This document shows positions 1 to 11,533 of a stretch of 32,562 bases of DNA, one piece after another. How positions within the stretch are numbered: the first letter of the stretch is position 1; every line of letters begins with the position of its first letter. The notes under the pieces are model-generated. The model was not told the origin of the DNA. It made no database searches and worked only from the letters and a program-made list of their open reading frames with translations. A program made the translations under genes and the position numbers. Origin of the DNA: Paulinella micropora (taxonomy: Eukaryota > Cercozoa > Imbricatea > Euglyphida). The stretch covers positions 859,561 to 892,122 of the forward strand of contig BJOX01000066.1 in NCBI GenBank assembly GCA_009731375.1, written 5' to 3'.

Positions 1-65
<65 letters not shown>

Positions 66-132
66 AACTACTACTTCTACTTCTACTACTTCTACTACTA
101 CTACTACTACTACACTACTACTACTACTACTG

Positions 133-192
<60 letters not shown>

Positions 193-226
193 TACGACTA
201 CTACTGGTACAAACACTACTACTACT
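1..226. repeat. (ACT)n trinucleotide microsatellite
   Basis: This stretch is almost pure ACT/CTA repeat with a few point changes (ACTTCT, TGC, CTACG). All six frames are low-complexity and nothing codes. Confidence 0.95.
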
Positions 227-421
227 GCAGTAGTCTCCATCATACATGTACAGAGTCGGGATCTACCTATCTACCTACATCCCTATCTACCTTGTCTGAC
301 TGCCTACCTGCCTGCATATCCGTCTGTCTGTCTGTCTAATCTATCTGGCTTGCTGTTTTCATTGTCGACCCCTGGGGACCTTCTCTGCTGTGCAAAACAA
401 TCAGTCCTCTAGCTATGCGTG
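227..421 (+). pseudogene. Broken copy 1 of candidate exon 3521-3631, split by a CTAC/CTGT-rich insert
   Basis: Bases 227-260 match the acceptor side of the intact island near 3494-3525: both have a GCAGTAGTC run, then an ACAGAGTCGGGA or GCAGAGTCGGGA junction. The match then stops and about 90 bases of CTAC/CTGT/CTGC sequence intervene. It resumes at 351-421, matching 3548-3623 (GTTTTCATTGTCGACC against GTTCTCCTTGTCAACC, then CCTTCTCTGCT, then CAGTCCTCTAGCT). The insert and a deletion make it unlikely to be used. It is read as a decayed exon copy opened up by microsatellite growth. That is inference from by-eye alignment. Confidence 0.55.
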
Positions 422-441
422 TCTACACAACCACTATTATT

Positions 442-444
442 AGT

Positions 445-475
<31 letters not shown>

Positions 476-544
476 GTAGATAGGTAGATAGGTAGATAGG
501 TAGATAGGTAGATAGATAGATACATAGATAGATAGATAGATAAG

Positions 545-589
<45 letters not shown>

Positions 590-687
590 GTAGACAGAAA
601 TATCAGTAGATAGATTGAATGGATGTATGAGCTCATCGATACATAGATAGACAGACAGACAGACTGGTGATAGATAGATGAATAAAT

Positions 688-728
<41 letters not shown>

Positions 729-754
729 AGATAGATAGATAGATAGATAGATAG

Positions 755-834
<80 letters not shown>
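442..834. repeat. (GATA)n microsatellite array with an embedded duplicated block
   Basis: This is mostly GATA units with AGGT and AGAT variants. Positions 589-695 hold a non-simple block (GTAGACAGAAATATCAG, then GAATGGATGTATGAGCTC, then four CAGA units) that recurs almost unchanged at 1844-1950. A stretch of GATA array has therefore been duplicated together with its impurities. The long Tyr/Leu/Ser/Ile frames on both strands are translations of the repeat. Confidence 0.9.
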
Positions 835-1172
835 GAGATGTCGCAAAGGAATGTAGTCCTTGCAAAGGAACGCAGTTTCACATCAAACAATAATTTGTGT
901 ACTGTGCATGTGTCCGGGATGGGAATCACGGGTAGACTGTGTTCTGGAAAAAGAAGAGGAGGAAGGACGTTGAAGAAAAAGGCAATCTAGGAATGGAGAG
1001 TGGGAGGATAAGGAAGAAGAGAAAGAAAAGGAAGCCGTTAGTCCAAGTGTTTTGAGCACCGTAAGCTTGCGCAAGCTACAATGATGACATTGTGTAAAGG
1101 CCTAAACCCCCGAAGGGACCTAGCCCGGGCTATGCAACACTGGACGGCTATGACGGAATGCAGGATGAGAGA
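832..1172 (-). repeat. Dispersed repeat family A, copy 1 (minus orientation)
   Basis: Read on the minus strand, 1089 down to 832 is nearly identical to 29614-29877 on the plus strand. Shared landmarks are the palindrome GCTTGCGCAAGC, a pyrimidine tract ending TTTTTCCAG, a segment open for more than 30 codons containing [14 protein letters not shown], and an end in GACATCTCATCTATC that runs straight into (ATCT)n. A partial fourth copy lies at 30572-30724. The CAG after the pyrimidine tract looks like a 3' splice site, so the family may be a duplicated intron-exon segment rather than a transposon. Nothing matches a protein family I recognise. Confidence 0.7.
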
Positions 1173-1464
1173 TAAGGGGAGGATGAGAGGGAGGGCGGAT
1201 TGGAGTTCTTCTTCAATGTCTTTCCATACGCTTGGTGTTGATGGCAAAATCAGGTGCTTTCTTCTTTCGATTGGTTCTTTCGGGGCACTTCTTGGACGAA
1301 ATGAGAGTATGTCTCGGCGTCAACACTGTGGGTGGAATCCGGGTTGACAATGCCGGGTTGTGACTTATAGTCCGGATGGACGTGCACTTTTGGACTCTTC
1401 TTTTCGAGGAGGCTCGAAGGATCTTCGTAAGGGTGGACATGAGCAAAATCTTCTCCAAGGGGTT
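1167..1464. other. Unique-looking spacer between two family A segments
   Basis: This is mixed sequence without microsatellites. Short frames occur on both strands but none has a recognisable domain, a good splice-site pair or a homologue elsewhere in the window. I see no supportable gene. Confidence 0.5.
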
Positions 1465-1753
1465 TGAAGAAAAAGGCAAAATGGAGAGTGGGGTCTTGAG
1501 GAGGACAAGGAAGAAGAGAAAGAAAAGGAAGCCGTTCAAGCCGTTAGTCCAAGTGTTTTGAGCACCGTAAGCTTGCGCAAGCTACAATGATGACATTGTA
1601 TGAGGCCTAAACCCCCGCAGGGACCTAGCCCGGGCTATGCAACACTGGACGGCTATGATGGAATGCAGTCACCAATACGGACTAGAGGAAGATTAGTCCA
1701 ATTTTTGACTGCACAGGAGCGATAGATCGCAAAAGAGCAACGAGCTACGCAGG

Positions 1754-1756
<3 letters not shown>
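1465..1756 (-). repeat. Dispersed repeat family A, copy 2 (tandem partial copy)
   Basis: 1465-1667 repeats 973-1166: the GAAGAAAAAGGCAA run, the AAGAAAAGGAAGCCGTT run, the AAGCTTGCGCAAGCT palindrome and the block ending GGACGGCTATGA. Differences include a 10-base insertion (CAAGCCGTTA region) and a short indel after AGGCCT. In the minus-strand frame ending ..SLRCSKHLD, one difference is synonymous (CTT/CTG) and one conservative (V/I). The indel then breaks the frame. 1668-1756 continues to a GATA array. The unit is duplicated about 500 bases apart. Confidence 0.7.
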
Positions 1757-1785
<29 letters not shown>

Positions 1786-1786
1786 C

Positions 1787-1845
<59 letters not shown>

Positions 1846-1954
1846 GTAGACAGAAATATCAGTAGATAGATTGAATGGATGTATGAGCTCATCGATACAT
1901 AGATAGACAGACAGACAGACTGGTGATAGATAGATAAATAAATATAGATCGATC

Positions 1955-1996
<42 letters not shown>

Positions 1997-2005
1997 CAGA
2001 TAGAC

Positions 2006-2050
<45 letters not shown>

Positions 2051-2051
2051 A

Positions 2052-2091
<40 letters not shown>

Positions 2092-2092
2092 G

Positions 2093-2133
<41 letters not shown>

Positions 2134-2140
2134 GGATAGA
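1757..2140. repeat. (GATA)n microsatellite array
   Basis: GATA units with scattered GACA, GATC and AAAT variants. It includes the duplicated block at 1844-1950 that also occurs at 589-695. No coding signal. Confidence 0.9.
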
Positions 2141-2145
2141 CTTGT

Positions 2146-2178
2146 TCATAATGTAGTAGTCTCTATTGCCAGCGCTGT

Positions 2179-2179
<1 letters not shown>
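2146..2179 (+). pseudogene. 5' fragment of a second broken copy of exon 3521-3631
   Basis: The string GTAGTAGTCTCTATTGCCAGCGCTGTT resembles the acceptor-side part of the island near 3495-3551 (GCAGTAGTCG, then TGCCAGCGATGTT). It is cut off at 2180 by a (CTAT)n array. The matching 3' fragment appears to be at 3121-3165, on the far side of a family B element and a gap. This is a by-eye match over a short length. Confidence 0.4.
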
Positions 2180-2276
<97 letters not shown>

Positions 2277-2277
2277 C
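2180..2277. repeat. (CTAT)n microsatellite
   Basis: Perfect CTAT repeat of about 24 units, directly abutting a family B element. Confidence 0.95.
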
Positions 2278-2453
2278 TGAGGGAATCCTGTTCCCTCAGG
2301 GTGCCCTTTCTCGCTTGTTGAGCCTGGAATAAAACCCACAGTGCTCTGTCGGTTTATACTAGACTGTCGAACAGTCTCGAAACTCCATCTGCTTACTGGG
2401 CCCTCTGTAATGGAGGTGGGAGCTCGTTCTGCAAGGGGCGCTTATGGAACGAG
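2278..2453 (+). repeat. Dispersed repeat family B, copy 1 (cut by a gap)
   Basis: From CCTGTTCCCTCAGGGTGCC onward this matches 8157-8325 on the plus strand and 19170-19005 on the minus strand. Landmarks are AATAAAACCCACAGTGCTC, a small perfect hairpin (AGACTGTCGAACAGTCT) and GGAGGTGGGAGCTCGTTCTG. The rest is lost in the gap from 2454. Its left edge sits against (CTAT)n. Confidence 0.8.
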
Positions 2454-2980
2454 NNNNNNNNNNNNNNNNNNNNNNNNNNNNNNNNNNNNNNNNNNNNNNN
2501 NNNNNNNNNNNNNNNNNNNNNNNNNNNNNNNNNNNNNNNNNNNNNNNNNNNNNNNNNNNNNNNNNNNNNNNNNNNNNNNNNNNNNNNNNNNNNNNNNNNN
2601 NNNNNNNNNNNNNNNNNNNNNNNNNNNNNNNNNNNNNNNNNNNNNNNNNNNNNNNNNNNNNNNNNNNNNNNNNNNNNNNNNNNNNNNNNNNNNNNNNNNN
2701 NNNNNNNNNNNNNNNNNNNNNNNNNNNNNNNNNNNNNNNNNNNNNNNNNNNNNNNNNNNNNNNNNNNNNNNNNNNNNNNNNNNNNNNNNNNNNNNNNNNN
2801 NNNNNNNNNNNNNNNNNNNNNNNNNNNNNNNNNNNNNNNNNNNNNNNNNNNNNNNNNNNNNNNNNNNNNNNNNNNNNNNNNNNNNNNNNNNNNNNNNNNN
2901 NNNNNNNNNNNNNNNNNNNNNNNNNNNNNNNNNNNNNNNNNNNNNNNNNNNNNNNNNNNNNNNNNNNNNNNNNNNNNNNN
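2454..2980. other. Assembly gap (527 N)
   Basis: A run of N. It begins inside a family B element and ends in a (CTAT)n array, so the missing sequence probably includes the 3' half of that element and more microsatellite. Confidence 0.99.
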
Positions 2981-3170
<190 letters not shown>

Positions 3171-3180
3171 ATAGCAACAA

Positions 3181-3470
<290 letters not shown>

Positions 3471-3520
3471 GTCATTCCTGGTTTGTAACGTGCAGTAGTC
3501 GATATCATGCATGTGCAGAG

Positions 3521-3631
3521 TCGGGAGGCTCTGCTGCCAGCGATGTTCTCCTTGTCAACCTCGTGGCGCCTTCTCTGCTACGCTACGCTGTGCATAACAG
3601 TCAGCCTGCTAGCTCTGCCTGTGCTTCTGAG
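3521..3631 (+). CDS. Candidate exon X, unknown protein (partial)
   Basis: 37 codons are open in the frame starting TCG at 3521, after the alternatives ATGTGCAG or GCAGAG as acceptor. The exon ends GCTTCTGAG before GTACGC, a plausible GT donor at 3632. The peptide includes SDVLLVNLVAPSLLRY and ends SSACASE. Base composition is balanced and unlike the flanking repeats. The end phase (0) fits the start of the next candidate exon at 4077. Partial copies at 227-421, 2146-2179 plus 3121-3170, and 3690-3750 support this block as a duplicated unit. I do not recognise the family. It could be an upstream exon of the adenylation gene or part of another gene. Confidence 0.45.
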
Positions 3632-3950
3632 GTACGCGCGCAGCCAGATATGGAAGTGTATGTATGTGTTTGTATGAAAACGTATGAATGACTCTGGTAC
3701 GCTACGCTGTGCATGGTAACCAGTCTGCTAGCTCTGCGCGTGGAGCTGGGGTAATACGTGTATGTGTGTATGTATGAAAATTTATGCACGAGTGTATGTA
3801 TGCATATTGAGGCTGAGGTATGCGCGCTGGCATGTATAGAGATTTATGTATGTGTATGCATAAAAATTCATGCACGAATGTATAAATGTGTATTGAGGCT
3901 AAGGTATGCGCGCAGCCATATAGAAGTTTATATACATATATATAGAAATG
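3632..3950 (+). repeat. Tandem copies of the donor side of candidate exon X and its intron start
   Basis: The exon-intron junction GAG/GTACGCGCGCAGCC at 3629 recurs in altered form near 3750 (GGG/GTAATACG), 3816 (GAG/GTATGCGCGC) and 3901 (AAG/GTATGCGCGCAGCC). Each is followed by similar intron sequence (TATGTATG, then AAAA-TTCATGCACGA). 3690-3750 also repeats the exon's end (CTACGCTGTGCATGGTAACC, then CTGCTAGCTCTGC), with an in-frame stop. Period is roughly 75-120 bases. Confidence 0.6.
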
Positions 3951-4070
3951 TTTGTATACCTTATATAATATGTTTTTGTTTAATATATATATTTGTATGT
4001 ATGGATATTATGTATATATATATAATATGTTTATATACCTCATACTCATATACTACGTTTTGTTTATGTT
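3951..4070. other. AT-rich TATA/TATG sequence
   Basis: Low-complexity TATATA and TTTGT sequence with no coding support. It would be the 3' part of the intron before candidate exon 4077. Confidence 0.6.
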
Positions 4071-4076
4071 TTTGAG

Positions 4077-4135
4077 GTGGTATCGACGCTGGAAGATTTT
4101 AGCTACTCATTTATCTCTGCAAAGAGAAATCAAAG
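4077..4135 (+). CDS. Candidate exon Y, unknown protein (partial)
   Basis: The island follows a T-rich tract ending TTTTTGAG and runs GTG GTA TCG to CAA AG, then GTCAGA as a possible donor at 4136. The 59-nt exon starts in phase 0 and ends in phase 2. It reads VVSTLEDFSYSFISAKRNQ, with the last codon completed to Arg by the next exon. Phase 0 matches the end of exon X (3631), and the two leftover bases match the single first base of candidate exon Z (11100). Five downstream copies of its 3' half keep SAKRNQ with GCA/GCG/GCT changes at Ala. Family unknown. Confidence 0.45.
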
Positions 4136-4551
4136 GTCAGATCAATTCATGCATGCATGCATACATACATACATACATACATACATACATACATACATAC
4201 ATACATACTTACTTACATACTTACATACATACAGTTCATGTATGTATGGAGGGTTTTAGCCACTCATTTATCTCTGCGAAGAGAAATCAAGGGTTAGATC
4301 AATACATACATACATACATACATACATACATACATACAGTTCATGAATGTATGGAGGGCTTTAGCCACTCATTTATCTCTGCGAAGAGAAATCAAGGGTT
4401 AGATCAATACATACATACATACATACATACATACATACATACATACATACATACATACATACATACAGTTCATGTATGTATGGAGGGTTTTAGCCACTGA
4501 TTTATCTCTGCGAAGAGAAATCAAGGGTTAGATCAATACATACATACATAA

Positions 4552-4582
<31 letters not shown>

Positions 4583-4890
4583 CATACATACATACATACA
4601 TACATAGAGTTCATGTATGTATGGAGGGTTTTAGCTACTCACTCGTTTCTGCTAAGAGAAATCAAGGGTTAGGTCAATATATACATACATGCATGCATAC
4701 ATACATAGATACATACATACATACATACATACATACATACATAACTACAGTTCATGTATGTATGGAGGATTTTAGCCACTCATTTATCTCTGCGAAGAGA
4801 AATCAAGGGTTAGATCAACACATACATATGAACATACATACATACATACATACATACATGCATACATACATGCATACATACATACATACG
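4136..4890 (+). repeat. Compound array: five partial copies of exon Y alternating with (CATA)n
   Basis: Copies of GATTTTAGC..TCTGCGAAGAGAAATCAAG, followed by GGTTAGATCAATACATAC, start near 4252, 4354, 4486, 4628 and 4768. Between them are (CATA)n runs of different length plus a constant CAGTTCATGTATGTATGGAG. The translated copies read [18 protein letters not shown] with small changes; one (4498) has a stop after FSH. Each copy starts in the middle of exon Y and carries the donor-like G/GTTAGA, so the copied unit is the 3' exon half plus intron start. Confidence 0.75.
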
Positions 4891-5935
<1,045 letters not shown>

Positions 5936-6112
5936 CATTCGTTCATACATCAGTTTACCCCACATTCCAATTATTGAATTATAGTCAGGACAATATTGCT
6001 TTAAGTTTTGATAGTTATTGGGAGGGAGGTGGCTGGAAACCAAGCGACCCAGGCTCAAACTTTCAAATATACAAAATGAGTGATAAACTCGCTTTTAACT
6101 ACAAATTAGGAG
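5936..6112. other. Unique AT-rich island between hexanucleotide arrays
   Basis: 177 bases of mixed sequence. The plus frame from about 5975 to 6110 is open (NIALSFDSYWEGGGWK, then NFQIYKMSDKLAFNYK) and is bounded by ATAG before and by GTATGTG after 6112, which would suit a donor. No homologue or family is recognised and there is no second copy in the window, so it is left as a possible exon only. Confidence 0.3.
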
Positions 6113-6740
<628 letters not shown>

Positions 6741-6821
6741 GCATTTGTCCATTCATCCTTAATTTACGTTTATGTATACATGTATGTATATCCATGCATG
6801 TACATGCAAGCAGACTACACA

Positions 6822-6888
<67 letters not shown>

Positions 6889-6922
6889 TCTCACACACAC
6901 AACCGTAATGTCGTACATAGGT

Positions 6923-6963
<41 letters not shown>

Positions 6964-7034
6964 CGATAGATAAAAAAGCTAGATAGAAAGATAGATAGAA
7001 AGATAGATAGAAAGATAGATAGATAGATAGATAG
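6741..7034. repeat. Short mixed spacer, (CT)n/(CA)n and (GATA)n microsatellites
   Basis: 6741-6820 is TATG-rich spacer, then (CT)n at 6823-6867, (CA)n to 6900, and (GATA)n with AAGATAGATAG units at 6921-7034, ending beside a Cys-rich exon copy. Confidence 0.9.
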
Positions 7035-7085
7035 CTTGTGTGGTGTGTGGGACTGTCTTTATTCCGGAGCAGATGTACACGTTTA
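7035..7085 (+). pseudogene. Cys-rich exon family, copy F
   Basis: After a GATAG (possible AG acceptor) the frame reads [14 protein letters not shown]. Relative to the fullest copy at 9783, changes are GGG for GGC, ACT for ACC, TTT for TTC, ATT for ATC and GAG for GAA, all synonymous. After about 45 bases it runs into TATGTATGTACATG and loses similarity. Probably a truncated copy. Confidence 0.55.
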
Positions 7086-7109
7086 TGTATGTACATGTAT
7101 ATGCATAGT

Positions 7110-7430
<321 letters not shown>

Positions 7431-7490
7431 TGCGTGGTGTGTGGGACTGTGTTCCTTCCGGAGCAGCACTATACATGCTGCTTTGACTAG
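7431..7490 (+). pseudogene. Cys-rich exon family, copy E
   Basis: Frame reads [14 protein letters not shown], then TCCFD and a stop. It lacks the QCGFRAD middle seen in the copy at 9783. Changes against that copy are again mostly third-position (GGG, ACT, GTG, GAG). No AG acceptor precedes it (CATATACTGCGTG). An inverted near-copy lies at 8507-8578. Confidence 0.55.
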
Positions 7491-7772
<282 letters not shown>

Positions 7773-8146
7773 NNNNNNNNNNNNNNNNNNNNNNNNNNNN
7801 NNNNNNNNNNNNNNNNNNNNNNNNNNNNNNNNNNNNNNNNNNNNNNNNNNNNNNNNNNNNNNNNNNNNNNNNNNNNNNNNNNNNNNNNNNNNNNNNNNNN
7901 NNNNNNNNNNNNNNNNNNNNNNNNNNNNNNNNNNNNNNNNNNNNNNNNNNNNNNNNNNNNNNNNNNNNNNNNNNNNNNNNNNNNNNNNNNNNNNNNNNNN
8001 NNNNNNNNNNNNNNNNNNNNNNNNNNNNNNNNNNNNNNNNNNNNNNNNNNNNNNNNNNNNNNNNNNNNNNNNNNNNNNNNNNNNNNNNNNNNNNNNNNNN
8101 NNNNNNNNNNNNNNNNNNNNNNNNNNNNNNNNNNNNNNNNNNNNNN
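7773..8146. other. Assembly gap (374 N)
   Basis: A run of N between (CTAT)n and the start of a family B element. The first part of that element may be inside it. Confidence 0.99.
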
Positions 8147-8492
8147 GGAAGCACAATCCTGTTCCCTCAGGGTGCCCTTTCTCGCTTGTTGAGCCCGGAA
8201 TAAAACCCACAGTGCTCTGTCGGTTTATACTAGATGTCGAACAGTCTCGAAACTCCATCTGCTTACTGGGTCCTCTGTAATGGAGGTGGGAGCTCGTTCT
8301 GCAAGGGGCGGCTTATGGAACGAGCCCTGGCCCCGCCTGGTACTAGGGAGGTTTTGGTATCGCCTGTATCAGTCCCTTCCGTGCAAACATCACGGCTTAG
8401 CTGGGCATCGGGTTAATACTTTACCCACAGACTTCCTTGGTTGACGAAATCAGAAGCTCCTTTTTTCTGACATTAGTCGATATCTCATCTAT
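8147..8492 (+). repeat. Dispersed repeat family B, copy 2 (complete 3' end)
   Basis: This matches 2278-2453 and, in reverse, 18840-19185. It runs through the AATAAAACCCACAGTGCTC block, the TAGATGTCGAACAGTCT hairpin (here one arm is shortened), GGAGGTGGGAGCTCG, CATCACGGCTTAGCTGGGC and GAAGCTCCTTTTTTCTGAC. It ends GTCGATATCTCATCTATCTAT, the (ATCT) tail shared by all copies that reach this end. An extra G (GGGGCGG) shifts the longest frame relative to the copy at 18840. No protein family is recognised. Confidence 0.85.
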
Positions 8493-8506
8493 CTATCTAT
8501 AGTCAA

Positions 8507-8578
8507 AGCAGCATGTATAGTGCTGCTCCGGAAGGAACAAAGTCCCACACACCACTCAGTATATGCAAGCGGGTTGCA
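8507..8578 (-). pseudogene. Cys-rich exon family, copy G (inverted)
   Basis: The reverse complement of this block is nearly identical to 7421-7490 (CTTGCATATACTGAGTGGTG, then GGAGCAGCACTATACATGC). The first Cys codon is changed (GAGTGG) and a GACTTT change breaks conservation, so it is a decayed copy. Together with copy E it forms an inverted pair about 1 kb apart. Confidence 0.6.
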
Positions 8579-8814
<236 letters not shown>

Positions 8815-8816
<2 letters not shown>

Positions 8817-8861
8817 TTGCGCGTGTCATGTGGCACCGTCTTCATCCCGGAACAGCACAAT
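8815..8861 (+). pseudogene. Cys-rich exon family, copy D
   Basis: After CACAG the block GTTGCGCGTGTCATGTGGCA continues through ATCCCGGAACAGCAC. In the family frame it reads [14 protein letters not shown], so the first Cys is lost by a two-base insertion against copy C. It is cut by (CTAT)n after 47 bases. Confidence 0.55.
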
Positions 8862-8982
<121 letters not shown>

Positions 8983-9028
8983 GTTGCGTGTCATGTGGCA
9001 CCGTCTTCATCCCGGAACAGCACTATAT
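8983..9028 (+). pseudogene. Cys-rich exon family, copy C
   Basis: Preceded by CACACACAAG. The frame reads [14 protein letters not shown] and is cut by (CTAT)n. It differs from copy D only by the two-base indel near the first Cys and one base at the end. Confidence 0.55.
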
Positions 9029-9270
<242 letters not shown>

Positions 9271-9342
9271 GTTGTGTGGTGTGTGGTACCGTCTTCATCC
9301 CGGAACAGCACTATATGCAGTGTGGTTTCCGAGCCCACTATA
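9271..9342 (+). pseudogene. Cys-rich exon family, copy B, 5' part (split by a SINE)
   Basis: Frame [20 protein letters not shown] then AHY, cut after CCCACTATA where the tail of a SINE begins. The missing continuation TACATGCTGCGTGCACTGC is found at 9717 on the other side of the SINE. Copy A at 9783 shows the uninterrupted arrangement, so the insertion site is known. Confidence 0.7.
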
Positions 9343-9605
9343 ACAATAACAATAATAATAATAATAATAATAGTGCTTCTCTGTCAATGGCTGATGCATT
9401 TCTGCACATGCGCCTCCATCGTCTCACCCGTGAGGGGAGTACGAAGAATTGACGATAAGCTCTAATGACACCCCCGCAAGGGCAATTCCAACACTTCCAG
9501 ACGGACCGGTATGTTCAATGAAAATACTGGTGGCACCGACGGGAATCGAACTGGCGACAGGGCCCAGATGGTAGAACTTGACCACTGGGCTATCACGGTG
9601 TCCAC
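9343..9605 (-). mobile_element. tRNA-derived SINE with (ATT)n tail, minus orientation
   Basis: Read on the minus strand from 9605 the element has a tRNA-like head. An A-box-like TAGCCCAGTGGT (9592-9581) and a B-box-like GTTCGATTCCC (9551-9541) are spaced as in a tRNA, and the head ends TCGGTGCCACCA. A body of about 155 bases without similarity to the rest of the window follows, then an (ATT)n/(GTT) tail (9372-9343). The acceptor arms pair with one mismatch, but the D and T stems pair poorly, so this is a SINE head rather than a working tRNA gene. The 5' side (9606-9702) is also (ATT)n. Confidence 0.75.
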
Positions 9606-9654
9606 AATAATAATAATAATAATGATAATAATAATAATAATAATGATAATAATG

Positions 9655-9702
<48 letters not shown>

Positions 9703-9714
9703 TGTATCATAATA
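9606..9714. repeat. (AAT)n microsatellite
   Basis: AAT/GAT repeat at the 5' end of the SINE. It could have been the target or have grown after insertion. Confidence 0.9.
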
Positions 9715-9782
9715 ATTACATGCTGCGTGCACTGCTACCAACGCAACAAGCACAAGTCATCTTTATCTACACGCATACACAG
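9715..9782 (+). pseudogene. Cys-rich exon family, copy B, 3' part
   Basis: ACATGCTGCGTGCACTGCTA then CCAACGCAACAAGCACAAG matches 9853-9892 of copy A. In the family frame it reads TCCVHCYQRNKHKSSLST. Against copy A the changes are CGC/CGT (Arg), AAC/AAT (Asn) and TCT/GCT (Ser/Ala), so mostly synonymous. The segment ends ACGCATACACAG, the acceptor of copy A. Confidence 0.65.
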
Positions 9783-9905
9783 GTTGTGTGGTGTGTGGCA
9801 CCGTCTTCATCCCGGAAGAACACTATATGCAGTGTGGTTTCCGAGCCGACTATACATGCTGCGTGCACTGCTACCAACGTAATAAGCACAAGTCAGCTTT
9901 ATCTA
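9783..9905 (+). CDS. Cys-rich exon, fullest copy (A), unknown zinc-binding-like protein (partial)
   Basis: The exon follows CATACACAG. After two bases the frame reads [20 protein letters not shown], then ADYTCCVHCYQRNKHKSALS. Cysteines occur as C-x2-C, then QCG, then CC-x2-C, with a His in EEHY, a spacing that would suit zinc binding. It recalls treble-clef or FYVE fingers but lacks their RHHC core, so no family is assigned. All three frames are open, but comparison of the seven copies puts most changes at third positions of this frame only. A GT at 9879 is one possible donor. The synonymous pattern continues past it, so the true end is unclear. It may belong to a gene other than the adenylation gene. 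Confidence 0.5.
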
Positions 9906-10210
9906 CATGCATACATACCTCCATAACATGCGTACGAACGTATGCATGTGCATACATACATATATATGCATACGTTATACACACATGCATATACGTATTT
10001 TTGCGTATGCATGTATGTATGTAGGTATGTATGTATGCATGTGTGTATGCATGTATGCATACATGTATGTATGCATGTATGTAATACTATGACATACATG
10101 CATGCACGAATTCATACAAACATACATGCATGCATACGAAATATTCATACGTGTGTTCTACGTGCATACAAGCCAATCTTCTTGCGCCAGGTTGATGAAA
10201 ATGGTTGCGT

Positions 10211-10251
<41 letters not shown>

Positions 10252-10450
10252 TGTGTATCAGGGAAGGGACAAAGGACATGTTTTTCGCTATCAAAACCTG
10301 CATGCATACATGCGCATCCATCTGCATAATCCATATCTACCTGCATAGTACATGCATGCGTACATACATACATACATACATACATACATACATACATACA
10401 CGCAGATAATCATACGTGCATGCAGACACAGCTTTAAAATCTACATGCAT
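9906..10450. other. CATA/CATG-rich spacer with (CT)n
   Basis: Mostly TACATGCATG-type sequence. A (CT)n run at 10214-10246 is followed by a small mixed island (10247-10300) whose frame reads REGTKDMFFAIKTC. The island has no donor and no second copy, so it is not called as an exon. Confidence 0.5.
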
Positions 10451-10469
10451 ATCTACTCGGAACCCCCTA

Positions 10470-10470
<1 letters not shown>

Positions 10471-10524
<54 letters not shown>

Positions 10525-10621
10525 TATTATTATAATATATGGAAGTGAAGCTCGCTGTTATGAGAGATGTACATACGTACACGCATACACAGCGTTAAAA
10601 CGTACTCTCTCTTTCCATCCA

Positions 10622-10679
<58 letters not shown>

Positions 10680-10702
10680 TTTTTTCTTTCTTCTTCTCTA
10701 TT

Positions 10703-10749
<47 letters not shown>

Positions 10750-10805
10750 CTCTCATCTCTCTCTCATCTCTCTCTCATCTCTCTCTCATCTCTCTCTCTC
10801 TCATC

Positions 10806-10838
<33 letters not shown>

Positions 10839-10844
10839 TCTATC

Positions 10845-10903
<59 letters not shown>

Positions 10904-10910
10904 CACACTC
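10471..10910. repeat. (ATT)n, (CT)n, (CTTT)n and CTCTCATCT repeats
   Basis: (ATT)n at 10471-10525, a 75-base spacer, then (CT)n, (CTTT)n and CTCTCATCT units to 10900. No coding support. Confidence 0.9.
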
Positions 10911-10976
10911 CACCAAAGAGTGGCACCCAAAACCCGAATATTTGGTTGGTAGATAGATAGAAAGAAAGAAAGAAAG

Positions 10977-11026
<50 letters not shown>

Positions 11027-11027
11027 T

Positions 11028-11072
<45 letters not shown>

Positions 11073-11075
11073 ATG
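10911..11075. repeat. Short spacer and (GATA)n microsatellite
   Basis: About 40 bases of mixed sequence and then GATA repeat. The following ATCCTGCCTACCTGCACTGC would be the pyrimidine tract of candidate exon Z. Confidence 0.85.
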
Positions 11076-11099
11076 ATCCTGCCTACCTGCACTGCACAG

Positions 11100-11163
11100 G
11101 GTTCATGAAAGTGGCGCACGTTTCCATGAGGAGGTGTGCGACGCCTTAGTAGACACCGCCCAG
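11100..11163 (+). CDS. Candidate exon Z, unknown protein (partial)
   Basis: After CTGCACTGCACAG the island reads, one base in, [20 protein letters not shown] then Q, and stops at CCCAG/GTAACA, a good donor at 11164. It starts in phase 2 (one base completes the previous codon) and ends in phase 0. The start fits candidate exon Y at 4077-4135, giving an Arg across the junction. It does not fit the start of the first firm adenylation exon (16729), so if both belong to one gene an exon must lie between, possibly in a gap. A copy of its 3' half at 11316-11351 differs only at two third positions. Confidence 0.5.
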
Positions 11164-11315
<152 letters not shown>

Positions 11316-11351
11316 GAGGAGGTGTGTGACGCCTTGGTAGACACCGCCCAG
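11316..11351 (+). pseudogene. 3'-half copy of candidate exon Z with its donor
   Basis: GAGGAGGTGTGTGACGCC then TTGGTAGACACCGCCCAG, followed by GTAACAAACAC, repeats 11128-11174. The only differences in the exon part are TGC/TGT and TTA/TTG, both synonymous. The left edge is a (CTAT)n array, so no acceptor is present and the copy cannot act as a complete exon. Confidence 0.7.
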
Positions 11352-11482
11352 GTAACAAACACACACACACACTCTCTCTCTCTCTCTCCCTCCCTCTAGA
11401 TATATATATATATATATATATATGTATAATACATTTATAATGTAAATGTATATACATAAATATGTATGCATAAGTAAATACG

Positions 11483-11533
<51 letters not shown>

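Noticed and set aside
1-226. Telomeric or centromeric satellite
   Set aside because: ACT repeat matches no known telomere unit and similar arrays lie throughout the window.
4077-4890. CRISPR-like array (conserved 60-base blocks with variable spacers)
   Set aside because: The spacers are all (CATA)n, the blocks are too long and are copies of an exon end, and the sequence is eukaryotic.
8200-8300. Hammerhead ribozyme in family B (GAAAC next to a small hairpin)
   Set aside because: No CUGANGA core and no suitable stem arrangement could be found around the GAAAC.
9527-9605. Functional tRNA gene on the minus strand
   Set aside because: A and B boxes are present, but the D and T stems pair poorly and the sequence continues into a 155-base body and (ATT)n tail, as in a SINE.
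9783-9905. FYVE or RING finger
   Set aside because: The cysteine spacing is only partly similar; the RHHC core of FYVE and the C-x-H-x2-C part of RING are missing.
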